A stretch of DNA of 64,000 nucleotides from positions 24,034,827-24,098,826 of the forward strand of contig OY783196.1 of assembly GCA_963678675.1 (NCBI GenBank). Direction: 5' to 3'. The notes beneath the pieces were generated by a model. The model was not told the origin of the DNA. It made no database searches and was given only the letters and a program-made list of their open reading frames with translations. A program made the position numbers and the translations under genes. This document shows positions 35,646 through 45,382 of this stretch, one piece after another. The DNA comes from Xiphydria camelus (taxonomy: Eukaryota; Arthropoda; Insecta; Hymenoptera; Xiphydriidae). The number at the start of each line of letters is the position of its first letter. Within the stretch, counting starts at the first letter, position 1.

Positions 35646-35691
35646 CCCCTTTGCGCCTTTCCCTTTTCCGTTCCCCGCACGCGTGTCAATT

Positions 35692-35711
35692 TGGCGCCCA
35701 ACGTGGGGCTC
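35692..35711 (+). other. Primer binding site (tRNA-Lys CUU)
   Basis: TGGCGCCCAACGTGGGGCTC starts three bases after the 5' LTR. It is fully complementary, over 20 bases, to the 3' end (including CCA) of animal tRNA-Lys(CUU) as I know it. Minus-strand DNA synthesis would be primed here. Several insect gypsy-group elements use tRNA-Lys. Confidence 0.9.
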
Positions 35712-35774
35712 TCTACATAGAAAAAAGAGAGAGAGGAACTGCAGCGGCCGTTCCCGAACATTCACGACCTGAGG

Positions 35775-36905
35775 ATGCCTCATCTCAGCCGGACACCCGA
35801 ATCCGGACGCCCCACGAAGGGCCGTCCGCAAACACGAGCCATGACTAACACTTCCGGGAGTGGAACTAACCCGGTGGCGCCCAGATCCCTTTCGGCACCC
35901 GAACGCGACAACGAGGTCCGTGCCCTGACAAAACGCCTGGAGGAGCTCCAGGCAAATACACCAACCAGGACTACGTTAGGAGGAAACATCGAGGCCGAAC
36001 CCATCCTCCCTGCAACCGTGTCATCGGCGCGACAGACTCCGCCGAACGACGGCGCAGAACCATCGGAATCGGACAACCAACTGCCCAATCCCATTCCATG
36101 CGAACTCGCCGCAAGCGAGGCCTTGATCGCGGAATGGCGGAAACTGATGAGGGTGATAGCCGCACCAGCCGTACCGCTACAAGACTACTCCGGGACGGAC
36201 TATGAGGACCCGGAGGTGTTCCTTCTCGAATGCGAGGAGTATTTCGAGAGGAATCACATCGAGCAGTCCCTCTGGACGCGAAGAGCGAGTCAAGCCCTCA
36301 AGGCAGACGCCGAGAAGTGGTGGGCTTGTTACAAAGGACTGCGCTTCCCCTGGCAGAAGTTCAAGAGCCTACTACGCACCCGCTTCAATAACAACAGCGT
36401 AGTTCTACGCTTAAAAACACAGCTGTACTCTCGGGTGCAGGGAGAAAAGGAGGCTGTGGGTCCATTCCTACAACGGAAGTTCCTACTCTTCCAACGCGTA
36501 CAACCTGACGCCGATGACGAGGAGGTCGTCGCGACGCTCCTGGAGACAATAAAAGTCTCCCTCCGCCGTGCGGTACGACCTTTCCGGCCATCCAACTTCG
36601 AAGAGCTGCTTCAAAGGGCCATGGAAGCTGAGCTCGACGAGGTGGATCTTCCCGGGAGAAACCACCGGAAGGAGGAAACCGGCGGCAAGGGCAACGAGCC
36701 AGGAACCCAGGGGAAGCCCGTCGACAAGACAAGAAACACGAACACCGGCGAGTTGCCGAGGTGCTGGTACTGTCCCGAGCATCATCTCCACCGAGACTGC
36801 CCAGTCTTCGCGGAGCACCGACAGCAACAAACGGCGGGAAACTGGAGGAGTCCGGCAGCGAAACCCGCCGCTGCCAACGACTCGACAACTACAACCCACC
36901 AATAG
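35775..36905 (+). CDS. gag: Gag polyprotein (376 aa)
   Basis: This is the structural protein that forms the virus-like particle and packages the RNA. After a low-complexity, Ser/Pro/Arg-rich N-terminus, residues about 155-290 form a retrotransposon Gag domain (LECEEYFERN, EKWWACYKGL, WQKFKSLLRTRF, KEAVGPFLQRKFLLFQ). A basic linker follows (HRKEETGGKG). A single zinc knuckle is at residues 330-342 (CWYCPEHHLHRDC): Cys330, Cys333, His337, Cys342, spacing C-x2-C-x3-H-x4-C, one residue shorter than the usual CCHC box. The ATG at 35775 is the first in this frame after the primer site and opens the whole domain. The ORF overlaps pol by about 145 bp, and the slippery site lies 64 bases before its stop. 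Confidence 0.92.
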   Translation: MPHLSRTPESGRPTKGRPQTRAMTNTSGSGTNPVAPRSLSAPERDNEVRALTKRLEELQANTPTRTTLGGNIEAEPILPATVSSARQTPPNDGAEPSESDNQLPNPIPCELAASEALIAEWRKLMRVIAAPAVPLQDYSGTDYEDPEVFLLECEEYFERNHIEQSLWTRRASQALKADAEKWWACYKGLRFPWQKFKSLLRTRFNNNSVVLRLKTQLYSRVQGEKEAVGPFLQRKFLLFQRVQPDADDEEVVATLLETIKVSLRRAVRPFRPSNFEELLQRAMEAELDEVDLPGRNHRKEETGGKGNEPGTQGKPVDKTRNTNTGELPRCWYCPEHHLHRDCPVFAEHRQQQTAGNWRSPAAKPAAANDSTTTTHQ

Positions 36906-39900
36906 TATTCGCGGGCACGGCTTGCCTCACTCGACAGGAATTGCCACACCTCACGGTGAATATCCAGGGCTTTACCCTCTCAGCCCTCATCGACTCAGGG
37001 GCAAGCCATAATTTCATCCACGCAAGTCGCGTGGACATACAAAAACTACGACCAGGCCCGCCAACAGCTCAACTGGCGGGGAACCGAGGAGAGATGCCTC
37101 TCATCGGGGAAACCAGTCTCAACCTTATCATCGGTGGCGTTTCCCTTCCAGGAACCTTCTTGGTCAGTCCGACCCTTAATGAAGACGTCATTCTCGGGTA
37201 CCCGTGGCTGAAGTCGCACGCGGTGGTGCAGGATTATCAGCACGGGTATCTCTACGCCGGAACCACGCGGAGAATGCGAGTATACTTAGAACAACGGATC
37301 GAGAGACCACAGACGACGCCGGTTCCCCTTCCCTGGGATAAAATCAACCAGGGCTTTCCACGCGACCTGCTACCGGAATTCCAGAAGGTCCTGGAGGACC
37401 ATGCGGCCTGTTTCCATCAGGGGGAGCGATTGCGGCAGACCAGAAGCATTTCACACGAAGTTAAACTCCGAACCACACAGCCAGTACGATCCTCGAACTA
37501 CCGCTACTCGGACCATAAAAAAAAAATTATCCAGGAGCAGATCCGGGAGATGTTGGCGGAGCGAGTGATAGAGCCCACTGTATCTCCGTACAACTCACCG
37601 ATAGTTTTGGCACCAAAGAAGGACGGCACCTCTCGTTTTTGCGTTGACTACCGGCGCCTGAACGGGATCACGGAGGACTCAAACCAGGAGCTCCCGGTAA
37701 TTCACGAGGCACTGAAGGACCTAGGGACGGCGCAGGTATTTACCACACTGGATATGAAGAGCGGGTACTGGCAGGTTCCAATGGCAGAATACGCTAAACC
37801 GTATACCGCCTTCTCCTCCCCTGATGGCGGGCAATACCAGTTCCGGGTTATGCCTTTCGGACTAAAAGGAGCGCCAGGCACTTTTCAACGGCTCATGAGC
37901 CAAGAGGTCCTCACCGAATACTTTCGGAACTTCTGTCTCGCGTATTTAGACGACATAATAATCTATTCCCCGGACTGGGACAGCCACCTGATTCACGTAC
38001 GGGCAGTCCTCGAAAGATTGGCCGTGCACGGCCTCACTTGCACCCTGAGCAAGTGCCACTTCGGGACTCGGGAACTGGAATATCTCGGGCACATCGTGGG
38101 ACCGGACGGAAACCGAGCACAGGAGGGACACATCTTAGCCATAACACAAGCTAGTGCCCCTACAAACCGAAAAGAGTTACGCCAGTTCCTGGGAACGTGC
38201 AATTGGCTGCGCGAATACGTGCCAAACTTTGCAGAGACAGCCGCTCCGCTCACGGATCTCCTGAGTAAACAACGGTCCTGGCACTGGTCCACCTCCGTCG
38301 CAGAAGCCTTCCGTGAAGTCCAGGAACTGTTCAGAGGAGAACTACGACTCAGTCGACCTGATCCAACACTCCCGTACATCCTACAAACAGACGCTAGCGC
38401 AAAAGGAATGGGGGCCGTACTGTACCAGGAAGCAGCAGCCTCGGGAGCGCGCCGCATAATCAGCTACGCCAGTGCACGCTTCAACCAGACGGAGAGCAGG
38501 TATCACTGTAACGAGCAGGAGTGCCTAGCAATCGTCTGGGCGGTAAAGAAGTACCGCCCCTACCTGGAGGACACACAATTCACCTTGAGGACGGACAGCA
38601 AAGCATTGACGTGGCTCAACCAGATGCGGGATCACCGGGCAAAGCTAACCCGATGGGCACTCCTTCTACAGGAATTTACCTTCCAGCTGGAACATTGTCC
38701 TGGCAAGCACAACGCTTTGCCAGACGCTCTCTCCCGCCAACCAAGCAGGACCGAACAACTGGACGAACTCATCCAGCCGGAGAGGATGCTGCCACCAACC
38801 CCGGGGCTAAATCACATCGAGATCTCCAATCTAACCAAGGAGATCATTGTGGACCAACAAGCAGACCGGAAACTAACCACACTGGCACGACAATGTCTCG
38901 CCAACGAAAATCAAGGCTCCGGAAGCCACCTCGTGCAAGACGGACGACTTTACCGATGTACCCCGGACGGGGGCAGACGACTAATCGTTCCTCAGGCCAC
39001 AAAACCAAGACTTCTATATGAGCTCCACGACCAGGCGGGACATCCGGGGGAGGCCGAGACCACGCGCAGCCTCCGGGAGTATTACTACTGGCCACGCATG
39101 CAGCAAGAGGTCAGACAATACGTGAGAGAATGCCGGCTTTGTGCTTGCTGCAAGGCTTCGCGGCCGGGACCCCCGGACCGCCAACAACCACGACAGCCTA
39201 CGGAACCGTGGAAAACGGTCGCACTGGATCTGATGGGACCATACCCAAGAACCAATCGGGGAAACAAGTTCATCCTGGTCGTCACGGATCTCTTCTCGAG
39301 ATACCCGGAGGCTCATGCTGTCGGAACGTCGGACGCGTCACACCTTATCAAGGTTCTCGACCGCGAAATTTGGCCCCGCTGGGGTTATCCCAAGGCGATC
39401 CTTACGGATAACGGGCCCCAGTTCACCAGCAATGAGTGGTCCACCAGCTGTCGGAGATGGGGAGTAGAACCCTGGACAACACCCATCTACCACCCTAGAG
39501 CTAACCCAACGGAGCGACGAAATCAGGAGATCAAAAAGGGACTCCGTATCCACCTCGCCACGGGGAAGCATTCCACGTGGGATCAATATCTTCCCAAAAT
39601 CTTATTCAACCTGCGCCGGAGGCGCAATGCTGCAACGGGCCTAACACCCACGGAACTACTCTTCGGGCACAACATCACTTGCCCCGGAGAGTGGATTCTC
39701 CGCGAACAAACGAATAAGGCCCGCGCTCCTCGGCAGGAGCGGATGGAGGCAGCCAAAGCCCGACAAAGACGCTATCTACAAACTACAGACAGCAGAGAAG
39801 ACGAGCCTCAATACATGCCCGGCAGCAAGGTGTACGCACGACTGCATACTCTATCTAACGCGGCCCAATGCATCCACGCGGGGTTCGCTCCCCGGTGGGA

Positions 39901-40207
39901 CGGCCCTCACACCGTCGTGGAATACGCCGGAGGGGGCGTCTACATGATTCTCCGAGGTGACGAGACGGTGAAAATGCATTTCACCCAGCTCAAACCGGCG
40001 ACACCTCGGACCGAATCAGCCGCCCCGGGAGAGAATGACTCGAGGTCCGACAACCAAGATCCCGAAAATCAACCCCACCAGTTGGTACCACGGCGGAAGA
40101 GAGGTCGGCCGAGGAAGGAAGAAGCCCCTCCGGCCACACCACCAGTAACCGCGTCGCACGGTTACCATCTACGGCCCCGTGGACGCGAGGCCCGTTCCCT
40201 GGAGTGA
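36761..40207 (+). CDS. pol: Pol polyprotein: protease, RT, RNase H, integrase (1148 codons open)
   Basis: Probably translated as a Gag-Pol fusion by -1 frameshifting at 36836, so the ATG at 36761 need not be used. Numbered from that ATG, the aspartic protease motif is LIDSGAS (Asp78). RT shows VDYRRLN (295), Asp331 in LDMKSGY, MPFGL (364) and YLDD (395-398), giving the catalytic Asp331, Asp397 and Asp398. RNase H has Asp544, Glu587, Asp612 and Asp655. The integrase zinc finger is His756, His761, Cys791, Cys794 and its core Asp823, Asp883, Glu918; I count 34 residues between the last two, against the usual 35. The C-terminus (GSKVYARL, PRWDGPHTVVEY) is basic, with no recognisable chromodomain. 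No stop or frameshift interrupts the domains. No env follows. Confidence 0.95.
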   Translation: MLVLSRASSPPRLPSLRGAPTATNGGKLEESGSETRRCQRLDNYNPPIVFAGTACLTRQELPHLTVNIQGFTLSALIDSGASHNFIHASRVDIQKLRPGPPTAQLAGNRGEMPLIGETSLNLIIGGVSLPGTFLVSPTLNEDVILGYPWLKSHAVVQDYQHGYLYAGTTRRMRVYLEQRIERPQTTPVPLPWDKINQGFPRDLLPEFQKVLEDHAACFHQGERLRQTRSISHEVKLRTTQPVRSSNYRYSDHKKKIIQEQIREMLAERVIEPTVSPYNSPIVLAPKKDGTSRFCVDYRRLNGITEDSNQELPVIHEALKDLGTAQVFTTLDMKSGYWQVPMAEYAKPYTAFSSPDGGQYQFRVMPFGLKGAPGTFQRLMSQEVLTEYFRNFCLAYLDDIIIYSPDWDSHLIHVRAVLERLAVHGLTCTLSKCHFGTRELEYLGHIVGPDGNRAQEGHILAITQASAPTNRKELRQFLGTCNWLREYVPNFAETAAPLTDLLSKQRSWHWSTSVAEAFREVQELFRGELRLSRPDPTLPYILQTDASAKGMGAVLYQEAAASGARRIISYASARFNQTESRYHCNEQECLAIVWAVKKYRPYLEDTQFTLRTDSKALTWLNQMRDHRAKLTRWALLLQEFTFQLEHCPGKHNALPDALSRQPSRTEQLDELIQPERMLPPTPGLNHIEISNLTKEIIVDQQADRKLTTLARQCLANENQGSGSHLVQDGRLYRCTPDGGRRLIVPQATKPRLLYELHDQAGHPGEAETTRSLREYYYWPRMQQEVRQYVRECRLCACCKASRPGPPDRQQPRQPTEPWKTVALDLMGPYPRTNRGNKFILVVTDLFSRYPEAHAVGTSDASHLIKVLDREIWPRWGYPKAILTDNGPQFTSNEWSTSCRRWGVEPWTTPIYHPRANPTERRNQEIKKGLRIHLATGKHSTWDQYLPKILFNLRRRRNAATGLTPTELLFGHNITCPGEWILREQTNKARAPRQERMEAAKARQRRYLQTTDSREDEPQYMPGSKVYARLHTLSNAAQCIHAGFAPRWDGPHTVVEYAGGGVYMILRGDETVKMHFTQLKPATPRTESAAPGENDSRSDNQDPENQPHQLVPRRKRGRPRKEEAPPATPPVTASHGYHLRPRGREARSLE
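36836..36875 (+). promoter_or_regulatory. Programmed -1 frameshift signal between gag and pol
   Basis: The heptamer G GGA AAC (36836-36842) is in the correct phase: the gag codons GGA and AAC re-pair as GGG and AAA in the -1 frame, which is exactly the pol frame. Eleven bases downstream, GGCAGCG (36854-36860) can pair with CGCTGCC (36869-36875) across an 8-base loop to give a GC-rich 7-bp stem. This X XXY YYZ plus structure design is the standard retroelement signal for making a Gag-Pol fusion. The spacer is slightly longer than the common 5-9 bases. Confidence 0.8.
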
Positions 40208-40614
40208 AGCCAACCTCGGACAACCCAACGGCGATTACCGCCCACGGCACCGCAGACGCAATGCCGATCCTCGGAGTTGGACCAACCCTTGGCGTCGCAG
40301 ACGCAACGCCGATCCTCAGAGTGGGGTCAACCATGGTCATCGCAACAGTGGTTCCTGCCCGGCCATCTTCGATAAGAGGCCCCATTAGTATAAGTTACTC
40401 TTATTATTATTATTATTATTATTGCTATCATTATAATTATTATTATTTTAAATCATGATCTAATTATTTTTTCTAACTCATTTACATTACGAGTAGTTAA
40501 GCCACGTAATGACAATCAGAATATTATTATTTTCTTTTATAAGCTATCGTATGTACATACCTCATAGCGGCGCAAACTAGAGCTCCAACGTCTGCGACGG
40601 TTGGTAGCCTGAGT
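40208..40614 (+). other. 3' non-coding tail of the retrotransposon
   Basis: Between the pol stop and the polypurine tract. A ~53-bp unit occurs twice (40239-40291 and 40292-40332 region), sharing GCAGACGCAA, GCCGATCCTC and TCAACC/CCAACC motifs. It is followed by a TTATTATTATT microsatellite (40399-40447). Short ORFs here have no env-like features such as a signal peptide or transmembrane segment. Confidence 0.7.
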
Positions 40615-40624
40615 AGGGGGGAGT
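40611..40624 (+). other. Polypurine tract
   Basis: GAGTAGGGGGGAG directly precedes the 3' LTR, separated by one T. Purine tracts at this place prime plus-strand DNA synthesis in LTR retrotransposons. Confidence 0.82.
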
Positions 40625-41503
40625 TGACGTGCGTCATTTTTATAGGTATAAGTCCCTAGTATAGTTAGCCTTTAGAGAGCGCTTGACGCTCCCGAGCAGC
40701 GCGCAGTGGGCACTGGCCTGCCCGCTGGGGATTGGTGCGGCGGATCGTCGAGCACGTCACGTCGCGCCAATCAGGGGGACTGCCGCAAGTTGCCCCCACT
40801 CGACCGTTACCGACCAATAGGACCGATAACGGTCCCCTCCGCTAGGTATATAAGGACACGCGCGGAGTGCAAGGTCACTCGAGCGTCGAGGGAGACGCCT
40901 GGATACCTCCCTCAGTCCTTCTTAGGACTCTTCTAATAGACGACTCGATTCGCATTTGGGTTCCCTTTTCTTTCTCCTTCCGCGGCGTTTTCACGCCTTC
41001 CTCCGACCGCGGCGCCTTCGCGCCTTCCACCGCTTCCTTCCGCGGCGTTTTCACGCCTTTCTCCGACCGCGGCGCCTTCGCGCCTTCCACCGTTTCCTTC
41101 CGCGGCGTTTTCACGCCTTCCTCCGACCGCGGCGCCTTCGCGCCTTCCACCGCTTCCTTCCGCGGCGTTTTCACGCCTTTCTCCGACCGCGGCGCCTTCG
41201 CGCCTTCCACCGCTTCCTTCCGCGGCGTTTTCACGCCTTCCCGACCGCGGCGCCTTTGCGCCTTCCACCGCTTCCTTCCGCGGCGTTTTCACGTCTTTCT
41301 CCGACCGCGGCGCCTTCGCGCCTTCCACCGCTTCCTTCCGCGGCGTTTTCACGCCTTCCCGACCGCGGCGCCTTAGCGCCTTCCACCGCTTCCTTCCGCG
41401 GCGTTTTCACGCCTTCCCGACCGCGGCGCCTTTGCGCCTTCCACCGCTTCCTTCCGCGGCCCCCTTTGCGCCTTTCCCTTTTCCGTTCCCCGCACGCGTG
41501 TCA
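40625..41503 (+). repeat. 3' LTR
   Basis: 879 bp with TGACG start and GTCA end, apparently identical to the 5' LTR, including TATA (40847-40853) and the eight-unit tandem array. LTRs are identical when an element inserts, so identity over 879 bp points to a very recent insertion, or to recent gene conversion. ORFs at 40706-41594 repeat those of the 5' LTR and are not genes. Confidence 0.95.
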
Positions 41504-41507
41504 AAAT
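41504..41507. repeat. Target-site duplication, right copy (aaat)
   Basis: Matches aaat at 34806-34809. Confidence 0.85.
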
Positions 41508-43231
41508 GACATATCGTCGGGTGATATACGTAACTCCTGGCAGCTCGAACCGATCGTGCAGAGGAATCCGGAATATTTAGAATATGGGCGATAAAAAGTA
41601 ATTCAAATCGCTCCCGTCGTGACAAATTTCCAAATTAAGCATTCCCAACATTCGAAAGAGCCGGAAAACAAGGAAGGGGAGGAAATTTCGCAATACCTAC
41701 ATCCAAGGCACTCCGACAAGCGACGAATATTTTAAATTTCATTACGTTCCTTGGCCGCCTTTTTCTCCGAGATCCTTTCAAATATTCTCCAAGGGTAAAC
41801 CTCTTTGAAATATCGTCTGAGTTATACGAGAATCGTATTCTCCATTTATCTCCGTTGCCATAGACAAGAGCGGATCTCATTCGCAGCTAATACGAGAACG
41901 TCTTCGGATTACACGTTACTTTAAAACCGATCGACATGTCTCCTTTGTATTCGCGTCGTTCTCTATATACGAATTCGCATTCGCAAATATTTGCGTACAC
42001 AACTCCCCTCGTTGAAGGAGCCTCTCGAATCCGAAAATGGTTCGAAGTGAGAATTCTCCTAGGAAACACGGATATTCAAAGCCGCGTTAATACTTGATGG
42101 ATCACCCTTCAATTTAATAGCGCGACGTTTTCCTCGGTACCGAGTGGGTATACAACTACGATGACTCGTTCCGGAGGGTCGCTCCTCTCGTCTTCCCCGT
42201 CGACCAGAGCGCTGCTCTTCAAAAAAGCTTGAGTAAATAAACGCAACGCGGTACGTATACCTAACTCCGTTTCTACTGCAGAAAACGGGAAGACTGCCTC
42301 GTATAAAGCTCGCCAATGACCCGGCTTTATGCGTCTACGAGTAGCGCTGCACCTGTGCGCGTTTACGATGTGACTGCTCTGTAGTTAAATGCAAAACGAC
42401 CACAATACACTCGGTTTATATGACACGCGGAAAAACTGAAATGGTTATCATATTGTTCGAGTGTCCGCGGCGCTCTTAGCGCGTTGACTCTGTATTTTAT
42501 AGCTCCTGCCGGAACCTCTGGTCGTCACAGCCATACTTGTCTAGATGCGGGCGATCTGGCTGAAAGAACCGGTTGGCTTCTTCAACAAAAAGAGGAAATT
42601 ATCGAGACCTCGTGCATGGTTCTGGCAACCAGAGAATCGTAACTTCGCTTACTCTAACCTTGATCGGTCGATCTCAATTACTTTATTTTAGACGTGTTTA
42701 AACTATAGAGTCCGGGGATGGTCGATAAATGGTCCAGCAGTCAGGTCGGGGCCTCCAAATAGGAAATTTATTGATTTTATTTATAAATTTCACGTCTAAA
42801 AAAAAGTCGATTTTAACTGAAATTTCCCCGGACTCTAAATGTTAAATATTTGTGAAGTTAAAATATCTGACACGCGTGTATAACAGCCTGTACTATAGAC
42901 TATAAAGTAGGTACGACACGGACCTGCATTCTCATAGGTCGGGACCAACGTACCTACCTCTTGTAAATTATAAGGCAACAAAATCTCGACTGTGTAAATT
43001 ACATAAAACTCGAGTCTCGTTCGCGAAGTATGTATTCTCCCCCTGCCTCGGAGACTCAAGTTTAAGAACACGTGAGGGATTACGATGCCTCTTCTCTTTG
43101 GAATTTTAACGCGAGTTCTCTCTGCAGAAAATTAACGCGGGAGGATTTAACTTCTGGCTGCTATCTCTCTATAAACTGTTCCGAAATCCTAGGAACGCGC
43201 ACTAGCATTAATTATTCGTCTCAAGGAATAG
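41508..43231. other. Unassigned stretch
   Basis: No gene recognised. A loose inverted arrangement (GAGTCCGGGG near 42707 against CCCCGGACTC near 42826; AGACGTG against CACGTCT) suggests a decayed hairpin element at about 42690-42840. Confidence 0.45.
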
Positions 43232-43233
43232 TA

Positions 43234-43625
43234 GGGTAAACCACCCAGTCGTTGGACACCTTGCAGTTATTGGACAGTCTGATTTAAATAAATAAAAACA
43301 AGATTCCTAGTTTTTACTTTAATAAATATCATCAACAACCGTACCTGGCTTATTGATTCTTGACTGTCCAATTACTGGATTGAGTATTTCCAAGAAATAA
43401 GAACACTGTCCAATAACTAAGTTTTTTTACTTTATCCCAGCTTTTTATTGCTGAAAATTATATTCTTTCCAACTTAAAATTGTAAGTTACTAGAATGTAA
43501 AGCCAATATATTTTCAATCAAAATAAGCCACCACTCATATCTCTCTAGGTAGAAAAATATCTTTTTAACACGGTCTCAAATCTTGTAAAATGCTTGGGTG
43601 TCCAACAACTGGGTGGTTTATACCC
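43234..43625. mobile_element. MITE (GGGTAAACCACCCAGT ends, TA-flanked)
   Basis: GGGTAAACCACCCAGTCG and GTTGGACACC at the left are matched by GGTGTCCAAC and AACTGGGTGGTTTATACCC at the right, with a two-base indel. TA is at 43232-43233 and 43626-43627. Motifs such as TATTGGACAGTCTG and GACTGTCCAATTA pair inside. The GGGTAAA start resembles the nested element at 12443. Confidence 0.85.
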
Positions 43626-43627
43626 TA

Positions 43628-44632
43628 TATATTATATATTTTCCGGCTGATGGTTGACCCTTGTAGGCGTGATTTAAGGTATTTCTCTCCAAAACCACTT
43701 TTCTGTAAATTTATTTGAAATTTTGGTCAAATAGAGATTGAGGTATTCTGCACCTTCTCTAATTTTTTCACATTTTTTTTAGGTGTAGTTTAATTGTTAT
43801 TCATGTTTTTTGAAAGACACTTTTATACGCATTCCCTATACCCAAGCCGTAAAAAAGACATATTTTCACCTTTTTATGGACAACTGTTCTGTAAATATTT
43901 TTGAAAAACTAGAGAAATGGAGAGAAAAAAATTAGAAATTTTGTAACAAAAACAAACATCAAATTCAGGTTTTATTGAAGAATGATTGGCTTTCAAAGAT
44001 TCGAAAAACTATTGAAATTCAATTGAGGTTGGGGTGAGGAGTAGCGATGTGGCAACACTGTACGATGCGTTCATCGTCGCCACTTCGTTAATACGTTTCT
44101 TTAAATCGCTCGCTTTAATACATTTATTACCCATGTATCTTAATCGTTTCAACGTTTTTAATTTCGAAATAACGAATACTAACAAATATACGGGGTAACG
44201 ACAAATTGTTGGGGGGATTTTTTTTCTAGAACGCTGTATTCCGCCCTCTACTAACCTGAGTCCTCATAACCGAAACTTTTAGACTTGAATTACTGGAGGA
44301 AATACCTTAAAGTGTGTTTGTTTAGAAAGGAAGCCTAAGCAGAATAAGAAATCAAAGGGATCACGAAAACGTGAACAGCTAATTTGTCCTCGGTGACGAT
44401 CAAATTCTGATTTGGTTTATATGATACCTTCATTTTTAATTGTAGTGCTCCATGTGGGGGGGGGGGGGGGGGGGCTTGCCCTACCGAGAGGTGGGGTGAG
44501 CGGCGCCGGGTCCTGGAGCGCCCCTTGGATTTCTGTCTGTGGCATCCTGTGTTGTCCCTTACGAAAAGGCGCCGTACCACCCCCCATCCGCAGAAGGAAG
44601 GACGCTACGGTTCTTACGTACGATTAATTTCT
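43628..44632. other. Unassigned stretch with 19-base G run
   Basis: No gene recognised. A G homopolymer of 19 bases lies at 44456-44474 within short ORFs on both strands that reflect its low complexity. Confidence 0.45.
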
Positions 44633-44633
44633 A

Positions 44634-44942
44634 CACAGAAAAAAAGAATTAGAAAGAATCATGGGAAAGCCCACGAGTTTTTACAGTTATCCCAAGTAAC
44701 AAGGCTACCCAAGTTTTTGATAGACCCCTGCGTACTTTTTACAGTTCGTAGTAGTTTAAACGTCAGTTTATACTACTACGGAACTTATCAATCCTCCGTT
44801 AATATGTTTCGGGTGTTTACGGGTTTATATTGTTGCGAATTGTAAAAAGTACGCTGTGTTTATTAAAAAATTCAATGTTTCACCGCGAGGAGCCCCGTTA
44901 CTGGGATTCACTGTAAAAGTTATTAATCCTTTTTCTCTGTGT
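44634..44942. mobile_element. MITE, family J copy 2
   Basis: Starts CACAGAAAAAAAGAATTAG and ends ATTAATCCTTTTTCTCTGTG. Interior motifs GGGAAAGCCCA, GTACTTTTTACAGTTCGTA and GTTTCACCGCGAGGAGCCC correspond to those of family J copy 1 (17738-18120), though one internal block is missing or diverged. Confidence 0.78.
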
Positions 44943-45220
44943 GTACGGATGTTTATGAATCAAGCCTTATAAAGAGATACGGAGACTTTCCCAGAGATGA
45001 CTTAAGTATACATTATCAATAACGTTTTGAAACTAAGGTGTTCTAATATTCATTACGAATGAGTATCTGGCACTAATTCTTACTAGTGACTGAGCTCCCC
45101 TTTTTGCATCAAATACATATTACGATATTAAAGGTAAAATAGTAAATTATAATAACGATCGTACACAATTCACACACACATGCCCCCTTTTAAATCTCTT
45201 ACGAATAATGCGTGAGTCTT

Positions 45221-45382
45221 TCTCTTTAAATCTGAATCAGTAAAAATATCTGAAAGTTAGTATATAGACACTGAAATCCAGTAAATATAAGGTTATTATA
45301 ATTTCGATAACTCTCTGTTTGCTGGATTTCAGTAACATTTCACTGATTTTCAGTCATTTTCATTGATTCAGATTTAGAGAGT
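45221..45382. mobile_element. Short inverted-repeat element
   Basis: TCTTTAAATCTGAATCA near 45231-45247 pairs with TGATTCAGATTTAGAGA near 45364-45380, and GAAATCCAG (45272-45280) with CTGGATTTC (45321-45329). Length is about 160 bp, probably a MITE. Confidence 0.6.

Larger units (their letters stand above)
34810..35688 (+). repeat. 5' LTR
   Basis: 879 bp, beginning TGACGTGCGTCA and ending CGCGTGTCA, with the canonical TG..CA termini. It holds the promoter (TATA at 35032) and a GC-rich tandem array (35161-35645). Compared with the 3' LTR (40625-41503), I found no difference in length or sequence. The start TGACG..CGTCA is an inverted pair of CRE/AP-1-like half sites, which may be incidental. 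Confidence 0.95.
34810..41503 (+). mobile_element. Complete Ty3/gypsy LTR retrotransposon (6.69 kb)
   Basis: The element has, in order, a 5' LTR, tRNA-Lys primer site, gag, pol in the -1 frame, a 3' non-coding tail, a polypurine tract and the 3' LTR, bounded by a 4-bp aaat duplication. The pol order protease, RT, RNase H, integrase defines Ty3/gypsy (Metaviridae) rather than copia. There is no env-like ORF after pol. Both LTRs are 879 bp, start TGACG and end GTCA, and appear identical, and both ORFs are open end to end. It therefore looks like a recent and possibly still autonomous insertion. The surrounding DNA has no other copy. Confidence 0.96.

Noticed and set aside
35141..35848. 235-codon plus-strand ORF and matching long minus-strand ORFs in the LTR
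   Set aside because: They come from a 57/60-bp tandem array whose unit lengths keep frames open; they are repetitive, occur in both LTRs and conflict with each other.
39407..39514. Defective integrase because of 34 rather than 35 residues between the last Asp and Glu
   Set aside because: Hand counting gives 34, but the surrounding motif is otherwise intact and some arthropod elements with the NPTER/NPVER form may have this spacing. Not enough to call a defect.
40208..40458. Possible env or third ORF after pol
   Set aside because: ORFs are under 90 codons, derive from a short duplicated unit and a TTA microsatellite, and lack signal peptide or membrane segments.
44456..44474. Long G runs as possible G-quadruplex signals
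   Set aside because: Single homopolymers recur in the window (7746, 45611, 50876, 53750) with uncertain lengths; no arrangement of separate G tracts was noted.
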